Shown: in pieces, positions 40,841 to 51,115 of the stretch | Layout of the letters: every line of letters starts with the position of its first letter | Position numbering within the stretch: the stretch's first letter is position 1 | Source: Carthagonibacter sp032251515 | GTDB taxonomy: Bacteria > Gemmatimonadota > Gemmatimonadetes > Palauibacterales > Palauibacteraceae | DNA: 64,000 nt | Assembly (NCBI GenBank): GCA_032251515.1 | Contig: JAVVDU010000011.1 | Coordinates: forward strand, 1-64,000 | Direction: 5' to 3' | The notes under the pieces: generated by a model | Told to the model about the DNA's origin: nothing | The model's database searches: none | What the model saw: the letters and a program-made list of their open reading frames with translations, nothing else | Program-made: the position numbers and the translations under genes

Positions 40841-42966
40841 ACGGGCCGTCGATCGAGGTTCGGACCCTGCTGCGGGTCGCCCTGCTGGCCACCCTGGCGG
40901 CCGGACTGGCCGGCCCGCCACCCGCCGCCGCGCAGACGATGCCGGTCTCGACCCGGTTCGCCCTCGAGAGGGACGGGCACGGGCGCCTCGCCGAGCGGAT
41001 CGCGAAGCGGCTCGAGTTGCGGGCCGATCCGGACCAGGGAGACGTGGAGGACCTGCTGGCGCGCTGGCAGCGGGAGGCCGGCGGGCCGGATGGCGGCTGG
41101 GACTGGATCACCGTGGCGCGGCTGTGGCTGCGGGCCGGCGACGCGGTCCGGGCGGACGCGGCGCTGGAGCGCGCCGAGGCGGCCGGCGGCGTTCCGGCCT
41201 CGGTGCTGCGCCTCGACCGGGCCCGCGCGGCGTTCCAGGCCGGCGACCTGGCCGCGGCGGAACGCGCGTACTGGGAGGGCTGCGACGGGGCGGACGACGC
41301 CGTGGCGCTGGAGTACTGGCTCGACGTGGAACCGCTCGCCACGCCGGTAGAGCTCGAGGAATGGGACCGGCTTCGCCGCCTGCCCGCCCCGCAGCGGGAC
41401 CTGCGTGCCTTCCTGCGCGCCTTCTGGACCCGGCGCGCCGTCGCCTCGGCGCTCTCCCTGGCCGAGCGCATGGCCCTCCACTACGAGCGCATGGGGCACG
41501 CGATGGACCTGTACCGGAGGCGCGGCGGGAAGAAGGGCCCCACCTTCTCGAACGAGCTCGGCCGTCCGCGTAACGCGATCCTCGACGACCGGGGCCTCCT
41601 GTACGTGCGGATGGGTCCGCCCGACCGGGTCGCCACGTTCGCCGGGAACCCGTCCATCTCGTCCGACCTCGTGAGCGCCGAGTGCTACCAGCCGAACGAG
41701 AGCTGGGCGTACGACTACCCGGACGGAACGCGCGTCTTCCACTTCAGCGCGGCCGGCGGTACCGACGACTACTGGCTCGTCGACAACCTGGGCCTCGTGT
41801 ACCGGTGCGGGGACCCGGAGGCCGCGGCATCGGGAACGGCCGCCGTCGCGCGGCTCACCCCGATCAACGAGTTCCGGTCCGTCCCCCTCGGCCAGGCGGC
41901 GCGGCTGGTGCTGACCGACCTGTACCGCTCGCGCCAGGGGCTCGATCCGTGGTACGCCGTGGCCGCCCAGCGGATGGCGGGATCGGACGTGGACTTCGGC
42001 CTGAAGACGACGGGAACCGCGGCCCTCGAGTCCACCAAGGTGCTGGAGGAGGAGCGCGACGCCACGCACGACGACGGTCGCTTCGCGGTCGCCACGGTGC
42101 CCGAGCGGCCCGCCGTCACGCCCGCCGCCCGCCTGATCGTGGAGGAGCTCCAGTTTCGAGGCGCGGGGGCCGGCATCACTCGCGTCTGGATGAACGCGCT
42201 CGTCGAGGCCGCGAATCTTGAGCCCGAGACGCTGCCGGACGGCACGTACCGGTACCGGCTGGAGGCGCGGTGGGCGCTGGCCGACCCGTCCGGCGCGTTC
42301 GAACGGTACGGCTCCGCGTTCGAGGCCCGCACGCCGCGCCGGCTGGGGCCCGATGAGAGTCTGCCGGTGCGCCTCGGGGTGGATCTCCCGGTCGGCCGCT
42401 ACCGCTCGACCTTCGTCGTGCGGGAGGCCGCCGGAGGGGGGACCGCCGACGACGGGGTCGGCGGCGACGAGGTCGGCGTGCGGGGGCCGAAGGGCAACTA
42501 CCGGGTCTCCGACCTGACCGTCCGCCGCTTCGACCTCGCCGTCCCCGAGCTGTCCGATGTGGCCGTGGCCCCCGACTCCGGCGGGACCTGGTCGCCGGGC
42601 GGAGATGCGGCGGACGTGACGGTGGGCCTGCGGCCGAGCCCGGTGCACGTCACGGGGGCCGGCGGCGCCGCGTTCGTCTACTTCGAGACGTACGGGATCA
42701 CGCCGGGCGCGGAGTACACGACCCGGATCCGCCTGCGCCCCCTGGAGGGCGACGGGCCGACGTACGACCTGTCCTTCCCGGGCGAGGCGCCCCCCGAGCC
42801 GGCCCCGCGGCTGCGGCGCCTGCTGCGCGTCGACCTGGCCGACGCCCGGCCGGGCGCCTACCGCATGTCGGTCACGGTGACCGACGGGGCGACCGGCGAG
42901 TCGACTCTGCCCTACGAGTCGGAGATCCGGGTGCGCGGCGTCGCCGGCGAGTCCGCCGGAGGCTGA
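40837..42966 (+). CDS. Secreted GWxTD-type domain protein (709 aa)
   Basis: Signal peptide (LRVALLATLAAGLAG, cleavage after AAAQ near residue 30), then a TPR-like helical region to about residue 190 (LARWQREAGGPDGGWDWITVARLWLRAG). A domain resembling the GWxTD family follows, with RAFLRAFWTRRAVASALSLAER, ILDDRGLLYVRMGPPDRVATF and NESWAYDYPDG. The Gly-Trp-x-Thr-Asp motif itself is replaced by Ala-Ile-Leu-Asp-Asp. The C-terminal third is beta-rich and ends with the shared SDVAVAPDSGGTW / YFETYGITPG domain. The role of GWxTD proteins is unknown. ATG 40837 overlaps the previous stop. Confidence 0.78.
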   Translation: MNGPSIEVRTLLRVALLATLAAGLAGPPPAAAQTMPVSTRFALERDGHGRLAERIAKRLELRADPDQGDVEDLLARWQREAGGPDGGWDWITVARLWLRAGDAVRADAALERAEAAGGVPASVLRLDRARAAFQAGDLAAAERAYWEGCDGADDAVALEYWLDVEPLATPVELEEWDRLRRLPAPQRDLRAFLRAFWTRRAVASALSLAERMALHYERMGHAMDLYRRRGGKKGPTFSNELGRPRNAILDDRGLLYVRMGPPDRVATFAGNPSISSDLVSAECYQPNESWAYDYPDGTRVFHFSAAGGTDDYWLVDNLGLVYRCGDPEAAASGTAAVARLTPINEFRSVPLGQAARLVLTDLYRSRQGLDPWYAVAAQRMAGSDVDFGLKTTGTAALESTKVLEEERDATHDDGRFAVATVPERPAVTPAARLIVEELQFRGAGAGITRVWMNALVEAANLEPETLPDGTYRYRLEARWALADPSGAFERYGSAFEARTPRRLGPDESLPVRLGVDLPVGRYRSTFVVREAAGGGTADDGVGGDEVGVRGPKGNYRVSDLTVRRFDLAVPELSDVAVAPDSGGTWSPGGDAADVTVGLRPSPVHVTGAGGAAFVYFETYGITPGAEYTTRIRLRPLEGDGPTYDLSFPGEAPPEPAPRLRRLLRVDLADARPGAYRMSVTVTDGATGESTLPYESEIRVRGVAGESAGG

Positions 42967-42969
42967 GGC

Positions 42970-44970
42970 GTGCGGACCCGCGGGGCCCGCGCGGCCGCGG
43001 TCGTCCTCCTCCTGTGCGCCGCCGCGGCGGCCGGTCCGGCGGCCGCCCGCGCCCAGACCCTGCCGGGCCCGGCCTACCACGAGCTGCTCGACCGGGGGCG
43101 CGATGACCTCGCGAAGCGGCTCGACCGCGTGCTCGATCCGCGGACCGGCACCGACGACGCCGACGTACAGGACCTGCTCGCGCGCTGGCGGGCGGCGGAG
43201 GGCGGGCCGCAGACGGCGTGGGAGTGGCTCGCGGTGGCGCGGGCGTGGGTGCGGGCGGGCGAGGCGGGCCGCGCGGCGGAAGCGCTGGAGCGGGCCGGTC
43301 CCGGCGTGCCGGAGGGGCTGCGGCTCCTCGAGCTGGCGCGCATCGGGTTCCTGCGCGGCGCCCCGGAGGCGGCCGAGCGGTGGTGGCGCGCCTGCGCGGT
43401 GGCCGGGGAGGCGGCCGCGCTCGAGGCGTGGCTCGATCTCGAGCCGCTCGCCACGCCCGAGGAGCTGGAGGCGTGGGACGGGTTCCGGCGGCTTCCCGCC
43501 CTGCAGCGCGATGACTGCGCCTTCTTCCGTTCCTTCCTGAACCGGCGCGCCCTCGCCTCTGCCATGCCCGTGGACGCGCGCCTCGCCGAGCACTACGCGC
43601 GAATGCGGCACGTGCGCGAGCGCTTCCGGCGCCGAGGCAAGGAGGTCGGCACGCTGGGGCGTCGCCTCGACCTGGCGCGCCGGCCGTGGTTCGACGACCG
43701 CGGGTTCCTGTACCTGCGCCTCGGTCCGCCCGACGAGACGGCCGCGATGCTGGGCGACGAGTGCTTCGAGACCAACGTCACGTGGGCGTACGACGAGCCC
43801 GGCGGCCGGCGCCTGTACCACCTCAGCCCCGCGGGCGGCGTCGACGACTGGTGGCTCGTCGAGAACCTCGGGGGCGTGTACCGGTGCGGTCTGAAGGGGC
43901 GCGGCTCGGGCCGCAACCCGTTCGTGGAATCGCCGGCGCTCCTCGTCCTCATCCCGGCGGGGGTCCTGCGCGACCTGTACATGTCGCGGGCCTCGCTGGA
44001 CCCGACCTACGCGCGCAGCGCGTTCCGCCTCGACAAGGGCCCGCTCGAACGGATCAAGGAGTTCCAGGAAGAGCGCGACCGGACGTTCGCGGACGCCGGG
44101 CGCGTGATCCGCGACGTCGCGGAGCGGCCCGCCGTCGATCTCGAGGTCCGGATCCGCATGGAATGGCTGCAGTTCCGGCACCCGCGGCCGCACACGACCC
44201 GTGTGTGGCTGAACGCCGAGGTTCCCCTGCGCGACGTCGTGTCCGACGGTCGGTGGGGCGAGGACCTCGAACTGGCGGTGGACGTCGCGGCGCTGGATGA
44301 CTCGGGCCAGCGGATGGTGACCGGCAGCCACCGGGTGCGCGTGGAGGGCGACTCGGTGCGCCGGGACGAAGACCGCGCGGCGGCGTTCCGCTTCCCGCTC
44401 GAGCTCGCGCCCGGGCGCTGGGAGACGAACGTCACGGTGCGGGTGGCGGATGACCGGGACGACCCGCCGCGCGGGACGTTCCTGCGCGACACGCTGGACG
44501 TGCGGGACATGGCCGGCCGCCTGCCGCAGCTCAGCGACATCGCCGTCTCGCCCGACTCGGGCGGGACCTGGGAGCCCGTGCCCGGAATCCGGCTGCGCCC
44601 GCTCCCGGCGCACGTGAGCGGCAAGGACCGCTCCGCCCGGATCTTCCTAGAGGCCTACAACCTGACTCCGGGAGGAGACTTCCTCGTGCGGGTCCGGCTC
44701 GACCCGGTCGGGGGAGGAGACGAGTCGGACGGTGCGCCCGCGCGGCCGATCTTCCGCCAGGAGTTCACCGGGGTCGCCGCGCCGGGGGGGCGGGTGGTCA
44801 CGCCGATCCTGCTGCGGCTCGACCTCGCGGTCACGCCGCCCGGCCCGTACGACCTGTCCCTGTCGGTGGAGGACCGGACCAGCGGCCTGCGGAGCCTGAC
44901 CGCCCGTACCTCGCTGGAGGTGGTGGAGGCCGCGGGACCGGGCTCCGCATCGCCCACCGCGGCGGACTGA
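42970..44970 (+). CDS. Secreted GWxTD-type domain protein (666 aa), paralog of the preceding gene
   Basis: Same order of parts as its upstream neighbour: signal peptide (AAAVVLLLCAAAAAGPAAA), helical repeat region (LLARWRAAEGGPQTAWEWLAVARAW), GWxTD-like domain (WFDDRGFLYLRLGPPDETAAM, NVTWAYDEPGG, GGVDDWWLVENLGGVYRCG) and shared C-terminal domain (LSDIAVSPDSGGTWEPVPG). The motif is again degenerate, Arg-Pro-Trp-Phe-Asp-Asp-Arg-Gly. The two genes clearly arose by tandem duplication. GTG 42970 follows GGAGG, three bases after the previous stop. A small hairpin between this gene and gyrA ends both units. Confidence 0.78.
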   Translation: MRTRGARAAAVVLLLCAAAAAGPAAARAQTLPGPAYHELLDRGRDDLAKRLDRVLDPRTGTDDADVQDLLARWRAAEGGPQTAWEWLAVARAWVRAGEAGRAAEALERAGPGVPEGLRLLELARIGFLRGAPEAAERWWRACAVAGEAAALEAWLDLEPLATPEELEAWDGFRRLPALQRDDCAFFRSFLNRRALASAMPVDARLAEHYARMRHVRERFRRRGKEVGTLGRRLDLARRPWFDDRGFLYLRLGPPDETAAMLGDECFETNVTWAYDEPGGRRLYHLSPAGGVDDWWLVENLGGVYRCGLKGRGSGRNPFVESPALLVLIPAGVLRDLYMSRASLDPTYARSAFRLDKGPLERIKEFQEERDRTFADAGRVIRDVAERPAVDLEVRIRMEWLQFRHPRPHTTRVWLNAEVPLRDVVSDGRWGEDLELAVDVAALDDSGQRMVTGSHRVRVEGDSVRRDEDRAAAFRFPLELAPGRWETNVTVRVADDRDDPPRGTFLRDTLDVRDMAGRLPQLSDIAVSPDSGGTWEPVPGIRLRPLPAHVSGKDRSARIFLEAYNLTPGGDFLVRVRLDPVGGGDESDGAPARPIFRQEFTGVAAPGGRVVTPILLRLDLAVTPPGPYDLSLSVEDRTSGLRSLTARTSLEVVEAAGPGSASPTAAD

Positions 44971-44984
44971 GCCGCAGCGGGGCG

Positions 44985-45002
44985 CGGCCCGGTGACGGGC
45001 CG
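44985..45002. terminator. Hairpin between the convergent GWxTD-type and gyrA genes
   Basis: Arms CGGCCCG and CGGGCCG around GTGA lie between the two stop codons (44970 and 45010). GC-only stem of seven pairs with no T-run; plausible as a shared terminator. Confidence 0.45.
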
Positions 45003-45009
45003 GCCCGCC

Positions 45010-47556
45010 TCAGGGGCCGTCCAGCTCGAGCTGCAGGGCGTCGCCGCCCGCGTCTTCCCCCGTCCCGCCGCCAGCCTCGTCCGCGTCCGTTCCGCCGTCC
45101 TCTCCGGCCGATCCGGCCGCCCCGGCCGCCCCCGTGCGTACCGGGTGCAGGGCCGCCACGGGACCCCGGCGGGCCAGGGCCGCGAGACGCCGGCTCGCGC
45201 CGCGGCGGGAGGTGTCGCGGACCTCGTCCGCGGCGACGGCCACCACCTCCCCGGAGGCGAGTTCGAACGCCACCCGGTCGCCCGGGTGCGCCTCCAGGAC
45301 GCCGGCCACGTCGCCGGCCTCGTCGCGTTCCGGCAGGATGCCGACTCCCTTGCCGGCGCGGCCCTGCCGCCGGACCTCGGTGAGAGGGAGCCGCTTGGCG
45401 CGGCCGCCGGTGGTGCCCACCAGCAGGTCGGCGTCGCGCCGGGGCGCCAGGGCGGCCACGACCGCGTCGCCCTTCTCGAGGTCGATGCCGCGTACGCCAC
45501 GCGCCGTACGGCCCATCGGGCGCACCTCCTCCTCGGCGAACCGGATCGCCTGGCCGTGGGTCGAGACCAGCAGCACGTCGCCACGGCCGCGCGTCACGTG
45601 CACGGCGAGCACCTCGTCGCCCTCGCCGAGGCCGGCGGCGCGGATCCCCCCGCTCCGCACGTTGGCGAACTCGGCGAGCGGCGTCCGCTTGACCTGCCCC
45701 TGGCGCGTGGCGGCCAGGACGTGGCGCTCGTCGTCGCGTTCCTCCTCGCCCTCCGCGACGGGGATCACCGCCACCACCCGGTCACCCGCGTCGAGCGGCA
45801 GGAACTCCTCCAGCGGGCGGCCGCGGGAGCTGCGCGTGCCGCGGGGCAGCTCGCTCACCTCGAGTCCGTGCACCGCGCCGCGGGCCGTGAAGCAGAGCAG
45901 GCGCGTGGACGCGCGGGCTACGAAGGCCTGCCGCACGAAGTCGCCCTCGCGCTCCTCCATCGCCTCCGCGCCGGCCATGCCGCCGCCGCCCCCGCGCACC
46001 GCCTGGGCCTTCACGTAGCCGCGACGGCTCAGCATCACGAGCGACGATTCGCCGTTCCCGCCCTGAGGCAGGGGGAAGGGGCGGCTCTCGTCGAGGATCT
46101 CGGTGCGCCGCGCATCGCCGTACGCCGCCGTCAGCTCCGCCAGCTCCCCGCGCAGGAGGCTCCGCCGCTCGGCGTCCTCCTCGACGAGCCGGCGCAGCTC
46201 GCGGATCCGCTCCCGCAGCCGGTCGCGCTCTTCCTCGAGGCGCCGTCCCTCGAGCTGGGTGAGCCGGGCGAGGCGCATCGCGAGGATCGCCTGGGCCTGC
46301 CGCTCCGTGAGGCCCAGCTCGGCGCACAGCCGATCGGCCGCCGCGGCCGGCGACGTCGAGGCCCGGATCAACTCGATGACCCGGTCGATCCGGTCGAGCG
46401 CGAGCAGCAGGCCCTCCAGGACGTGCGCCCGGTCCTCGGACTCCTGGAGCTCGTGCGCGGCTCGTCGGCGGATCACCTCCAGCCGGTGCGCGACGAAGCA
46501 CTCCAGCGCCCGTTTCAGGTCGAGCTGCTGCGGCCGACCGTCCACCAGGGCCAGCATGATCACGCCGTACGTGCTGCGGAGCTGCGTCTTCAGGAACAGG
46601 GTGCGGACCAGCTTCTGGATGTCGGCGTCGCGCTTCAGTTCGATCACCAGGCGCAGGCCGTCGCGGTCGGACTCGTCGCGCAGATCGGTGATCGCCTCGG
46701 TGCGTCCCCCCCGGACGATCTTGGTGATCTGCTCGATCACCCGCGCCTTGTTGACCTGGTAGGGCAGCTCGGTCACCACCAGCGAGCGCTTGCCGTAGGC
46801 GCCCTCCTCCAGGTGCATGCGGGCCCGCATCTCGACGAGCCCCCGGCCCGTGCGGTAGGCGTCCCCGATGCCCTCCCAGCCCCAGATGTATCCGCCGGTC
46901 GGGAAGTCCGGCCCCTCCAGGCGCTCCACGAGGTCGTCCACCGAGCAGTCGGGGTGGGCGATCAGGTGGTCGGTGGCCGCCGCCAGCTCCCGCAGGTTGT
47001 GCGGCGGCACGCGCGTCGCCATGCCGACCGCGATGCCGTCGGAGCCGTTCAGCAGGAGGTTCGGCAGCCGCGCGGGCAGTACGGTCGGCTCCTCGAGCCG
47101 CCCGTCGAAGTTGGGCGCGAAGTCGACCGTACGCGAGCCCAGGTCGGCCAGCAGCTCGGTGGCGATCGGGGCCAGCCGGGCTTCCGTGTACCGGTAGGCG
47201 GCGGCCGAGTCGCCGTCGATCGAGCCGAAGTTCCCCTGTCCGTCCACCAGCGGGTAGCGGAGCGAGAACTCCTGCACCATGCGGACGAGGGTGTCGTACA
47301 CGGCGGAGTCGCCGTGCGGGTGGTACTTGCCCAGCACGTCGCCCACCACGGTGGCGCTCTTCTTGTACGGACGGTCGGGCTGCAGCCCCTGCTCGTGCAT
47401 CGCGTACAGGATCCGCCGGTGCACGGGCTTCAGGCCGTCCCGCGCGTCCGGCAGGGCGCGCTGCACGATGACGCTCATCGAGTAGTCGATGAACGAATCG
47501 CGCAGCTCCTGCTCGATGAACCGCGGGACGATCCTCTCTCTCTGGCCGGTCTTCAT
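45010..47556 (-). CDS. gyrA: DNA gyrase subunit A
   Basis: An 848-aa DNA-cleaving subunit. The catalytic Tyr is Y123 in AAAYRYTE, preceded by R122. The quinolone region HGDSAVYDTLVRM has Ser84 and Asp88, the wild-type, sensitive residues by E. coli comparison. After the tower and coiled coil (ELGLTERQAQAILAMRLARLTQLE), the C-terminal beta-pinwheel carries repeats such as GRTARGVRGIDL. The GyrA box, normally QRRGGKG, is degenerate here (AQAVRGGGGGMAG). This raises the alternative of a ParC-like enzyme, but it is the only A subunit in the window and gyrB has no second copy here. An acidic tail ends it. ATG 47556-47554; GAGAGGAA is a distant ribosome site. Confidence 0.92.
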   Translation of the reverse strand: MKTGQRERIVPRFIEQELRDSFIDYSMSVIVQRALPDARDGLKPVHRRILYAMHEQGLQPDRPYKKSATVVGDVLGKYHPHGDSAVYDTLVRMVQEFSLRYPLVDGQGNFGSIDGDSAAAYRYTEARLAPIATELLADLGSRTVDFAPNFDGRLEEPTVLPARLPNLLLNGSDGIAVGMATRVPPHNLRELAAATDHLIAHPDCSVDDLVERLEGPDFPTGGYIWGWEGIGDAYRTGRGLVEMRARMHLEEGAYGKRSLVVTELPYQVNKARVIEQITKIVRGGRTEAITDLRDESDRDGLRLVIELKRDADIQKLVRTLFLKTQLRSTYGVIMLALVDGRPQQLDLKRALECFVAHRLEVIRRRAAHELQESEDRAHVLEGLLLALDRIDRVIELIRASTSPAAAADRLCAELGLTERQAQAILAMRLARLTQLEGRRLEEERDRLRERIRELRRLVEEDAERRSLLRGELAELTAAYGDARRTEILDESRPFPLPQGGNGESSLVMLSRRGYVKAQAVRGGGGGMAGAEAMEEREGDFVRQAFVARASTRLLCFTARGAVHGLEVSELPRGTRSSRGRPLEEFLPLDAGDRVVAVIPVAEGEEERDDERHVLAATRQGQVKRTPLAEFANVRSGGIRAAGLGEGDEVLAVHVTRGRGDVLLVSTHGQAIRFAEEEVRPMGRTARGVRGIDLEKGDAVVAALAPRRDADLLVGTTGGRAKRLPLTEVRRQGRAGKGVGILPERDEAGDVAGVLEAHPGDRVAFELASGEVVAVAADEVRDTSRRGASRRLAALARRGPVAALHPVRTGAAGAAGSAGEDGGTDADEAGGGTGEDAGGDALQLELDGP

Positions 47557-47676
47557 GGGTCGGACGTTCCTCTCCCTCGGGCGGGCGGAGACGGTTTCGG
47601 GTGACTTTCGGCAAGCTCGGTCGCGCGCGGGAGCCGCACAAGGGCGGCCGGCGCGGCCGGCCGGGATCCGGCGGAG

Positions 47677-48094
47677 TCAGGGGGCGAGCAGCTCCGCGGC
47701 GGCGGCCTGGGCGTCGCTGGGGTCGGCCGGGCGGAGCAGCACGACGGCCGGGCCGCCGCCGGACGGCAGGTGCAGGACCAGCGCGCCGGGCACGGTGCCC
47801 GGCTCCGCCGGCCGCGCCCGTCCCGTGGCGTCGACGGCCACCGCGTCGCCGGGAGCGAGGCGTCCGGCGAGGTCCCGGCCGTAGGCCAGCCACGCCGCCA
47901 GCGGGTCCGTCCCGCCATCCGCCACCTCGGGGACGAGGCGGTCGCGGTACCGGTCGCTGGCCTCCCGGAACGCCGCTTCGTCCTCGGCCCGCAGGCGGCG
48001 CAGCAGCTCGCGCAGGGCGGGGCGGGGGTCGGCGAGACCCGCCGCCGCCATCGCCTCCGCGGTGCGCCGGTCCGCCCGTCCGGAGAGATCCGGC

Positions 48095-48102
<8 letters not shown>
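47677..48102 (-). CDS. Hypothetical protein downstream of rho
   Basis: A 141-aa protein I do not recognise. The first 75 residues are helical and charged (LRELLRRLRAEDEAAFREASDRYRDR), the second half is beta-rich with Gly/Pro (LAPGDAVAVDATG, GALVLHLPSGGGPAVVLL). No signal peptide or membrane segment. The GTG start (48102-48100) overlaps the end of rho by 8 bases, so it is translated from the rho message. It is followed by 120 bases to gyrA. A role tied to Rho is only suggested by position. Confidence 0.65.
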
Positions 48103-49348
<1,246 letters not shown>

Positions 49349-49507
49349 GGGAGTAACTCCGTCGTCGTGCGGTCCCGGTGGGGAGGCGGCGGGAATTCGC
49401 CCGCTCGGCGCCGACCCCGGGGGACGGTGGGTTGTCTGGATTCCTGAAGCGCCTGCGTCGTCTTGGGCTCGAAGGCCACAGGGTGAGATCCGGAGGCGGC
49501 CGCGCGC

Positions 49508-49536
49508 ATCCTACGCCGGCGAGGGCCGGGCGACAA
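49508..49536 (-). promoter_or_regulatory. Promoter of rho
   Basis: On the minus strand TTGTCG (49536-49531), a 17-base spacer and TAGGAT (49513-49508). Transcription would start near 49501, leaving about 150 bases before the GTG. In E. coli the rho leader is the site of autoregulation by Rho; this leader is C-rich in places (for example ACCCACCGTCCCCC) and could serve the same purpose. Confidence 0.55.
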
Positions 49537-49611
49537 GATCGCGTGTCCACCCGTCCTCCCATACGTTTCGGGCCGCTCGAGGTTCCCGCACCCGCAGGAC
49601 AGGAGACGAGG

Positions 49612-49974
49612 ATGGCGCGCCACAACCGCGAGGCGCTGGGGCTCGACCAGCAGGGAGAGATCTGGAAGATCGGTTACCAGCCCGACTGGCTGAGCCGCCT
49701 CAAGGTGTCGCGCCGGCTGCCCGGCGGGCGTCGCCGTTCCAGCCTCACGCTGTTCCGGAACCCCGCGCGCCGGGCGGAGGCGGAGCCCGGGCGGACCGTG
49801 CGCACGGACATCCGGTCGGCCGACGGCGCCGTGCGGTTCCGGATCGCCGTGGACGACCCGGGACGGGTCATCGAGGAGGTGATCGTGGTCACCCGCCCGC
49901 GGCGGAAAGGACGGGGCAGCGGCGAGACGGTGCGGTTCGCGCTCGAGTCGCGGCTGCCGCCCCCGCGCCGCTGA
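49612..49974 (+). CDS. Hypothetical protein, divergent from rho (120 aa)
   Basis: An unrecognised small soluble protein. It begins ARHNREALGLDQQGEIWKIGYQPDWLSRLKVSRRL and then has an alternating beta-type pattern with many Arg residues (TVRTDIRSADGAVRFRIAVDD, VIEEVIVVTRPRR), suggesting a compact beta-fold and perhaps nucleic-acid binding. ATG 49612 follows AGGAGACGAGG, a good ribosome site; the frame is open farther upstream, but that part overlaps the rho leader. A TACGTT hexamer at 49562 is a possible -10. Confidence 0.65.
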   Translation: MARHNREALGLDQQGEIWKIGYQPDWLSRLKVSRRLPGGRRRSSLTLFRNPARRAEAEPGRTVRTDIRSADGAVRFRIAVDDPGRVIEEVIVVTRPRRKGRGSGETVRFALESRLPPPRR

Positions 49975-50024
49975 GCCCGCGCCGGGCGGACCGGCGGGGA
50001 GGGGGGGGCGGCGACCGGATCCGG

Positions 50025-50990
50025 TCAGAAGATGCGGAAGCGAAGCCAGCGCAGCGGGTTGGCCGCCAGCTCCTCGGTGAGCGTCCGCAGCGCCGCCCGG
50101 GCCTCCGCGGCCCGCTCGCGCAGCGCGGGGTCCGAGGCCGCCCGCCCGGCCGTGCCCTGTGCCTCCTCCAGCCCGGCGCCGATCCTTTCGGCCCGCCGCG
50201 CCACGGACGCCGCGACCTCCGACAGCGCGCGCAACGAGTCCGGCAGCCCCGCCAGGAACGGTTGGTCGCGCAGGCCGAGCACCGCTTCCCGGGCTCGCCG
50301 CGCGGAGGCGTGCAGGGAGTCGTCGCGGAACGCGCGCGCCAGCCCGCCGCCCTCGCGCAGCGCCGCTGCGATGCGGTTCGACTGCACGCGTACCGAATCG
50401 AGACGGACCAGGCTGCCCGGGTCGGACAGGAAGCGGGCCGCGGAGCCCCGGCCGCTCTCCAGGAGCGCCCGGTAGCTGCCGTCGGCCGCCTGCAGCGCCG
50501 CGACCTCCTCGCGCATCGACTCCGCGAGTTCCAGGAACCTCTGGAGGTCCGGCGTCGGCTGCACGAACAGGGTGTCCCCGCTCTCGAGGCGCGGCGAATC
50601 GGCCGACCCGGGCACGATCTTCACCACCGCCGGGGCGAGCAGCGCCGCGGCGCCGATCGTGACCCGCGAGTCGTGCCGGAGCTCCGGCATGACGGCGTTC
50701 AGGAGCACCGCCTCCACCACCGCCCGGACCGTGTCGCTGCGGGTCGGCGGGGCGAAGCGCACCTGCACGACGCGGCCGGCCTTCACGCCGCCCACCCAGA
50801 CCTCGGACCCGGGCTGCAGGCCCATCGCCCCTCCCGTCGCCACGTACAGCCGCGGCCCCTCGGCGACGGCCCGGCGGATCGAGTCGAGGAAGAACGAGAA
50901 CGCCGACAGGAGGAGCAGGGCGCCCAGGATCCCGAGTCCCGGTCCCACCTCCCGCCAGCCGAGCCGCTCCTGCCGCGCGTGCGCCGCCAT
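50025..50990 (-). CDS. MCE/MlaD-family lipid-transport protein
   Basis: A 321-aa protein anchored by one N-terminal membrane segment (GLGILGALLLLSAFSFFLD, about residues 19-37). A single MCE domain follows (LYVATGGAMGLQPGSEVWVGGVKAGRV), then a long helical region with Ala/Arg/Leu heptads to the end. MCE proteins form hexameric rings that carry phospholipids across the periplasm. Its last residues NPLRWLRFRIF resemble those of the other MCE protein here (NPDRYFNFSIF at 53660). It is divergent from mlaE-mlaF-mlaD. ATG 50990 lacks a ribosome site; a TCGCCG-17-TACGAT promoter ends six bases before it. Confidence 0.82.
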   Translation of the reverse strand: MAAHARQERLGWREVGPGLGILGALLLLSAFSFFLDSIRRAVAEGPRLYVATGGAMGLQPGSEVWVGGVKAGRVVQVRFAPPTRSDTVRAVVEAVLLNAVMPELRHDSRVTIGAAALLAPAVVKIVPGSADSPRLESGDTLFVQPTPDLQRFLELAESMREEVAALQAADGSYRALLESGRGSAARFLSDPGSLVRLDSVRVQSNRIAAALREGGGLARAFRDDSLHASARRAREAVLGLRDQPFLAGLPDSLRALSEVAASVARRAERIGAGLEEAQGTAGRAASDPALRERAAEARAALRTLTEELAANPLRWLRFRIF

Positions 50991-50996
50991 GCGAGG

Positions 50997-51025
50997 ATCG
51001 TACGGCGACGGCGGCCGTGCGGCGA
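50997..51025 (-). promoter_or_regulatory. Candidate leaderless promoter of the divergent MCE gene
   Basis: On the minus strand TCGCCG (51025-51020), a 17-base spacer and TACGAT (51002-50997), then GCGAGG-complement of six bases and the ATG at 50990. Transcription should start at or next to the start codon. Confidence 0.45.
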
Positions 51026-51080
51026 GCCCGGCGCTCAGGGTCCGGCCTCCGGCGCCCCGGCCGGCCGGAGGCGCCGCGGC

Positions 51081-51110
51081 TGGACGACCGCGGCGCCGGA
51101 CCGGTAGGTT
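51081..51110 (+). promoter_or_regulatory. Candidate leaderless promoter of mlaE
   Basis: TGGACG (51081-51086), an 18-base spacer and TAGGTT (51105-51110), then five bases to ATG 51116. No Shine-Dalgarno sequence. Same -10 and spacing as for the GT4 gene at 8343. Confidence 0.5.
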
Positions 51111-51115
51111 GCGGC

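Noticed and set aside
50013..50026. Palindrome GACCGGATCCGGTC at the end of the divergent MCE gene
   Set aside because: A 14-base GC-rich palindrome with no loop is expected by chance at this composition, and no promoter is near.
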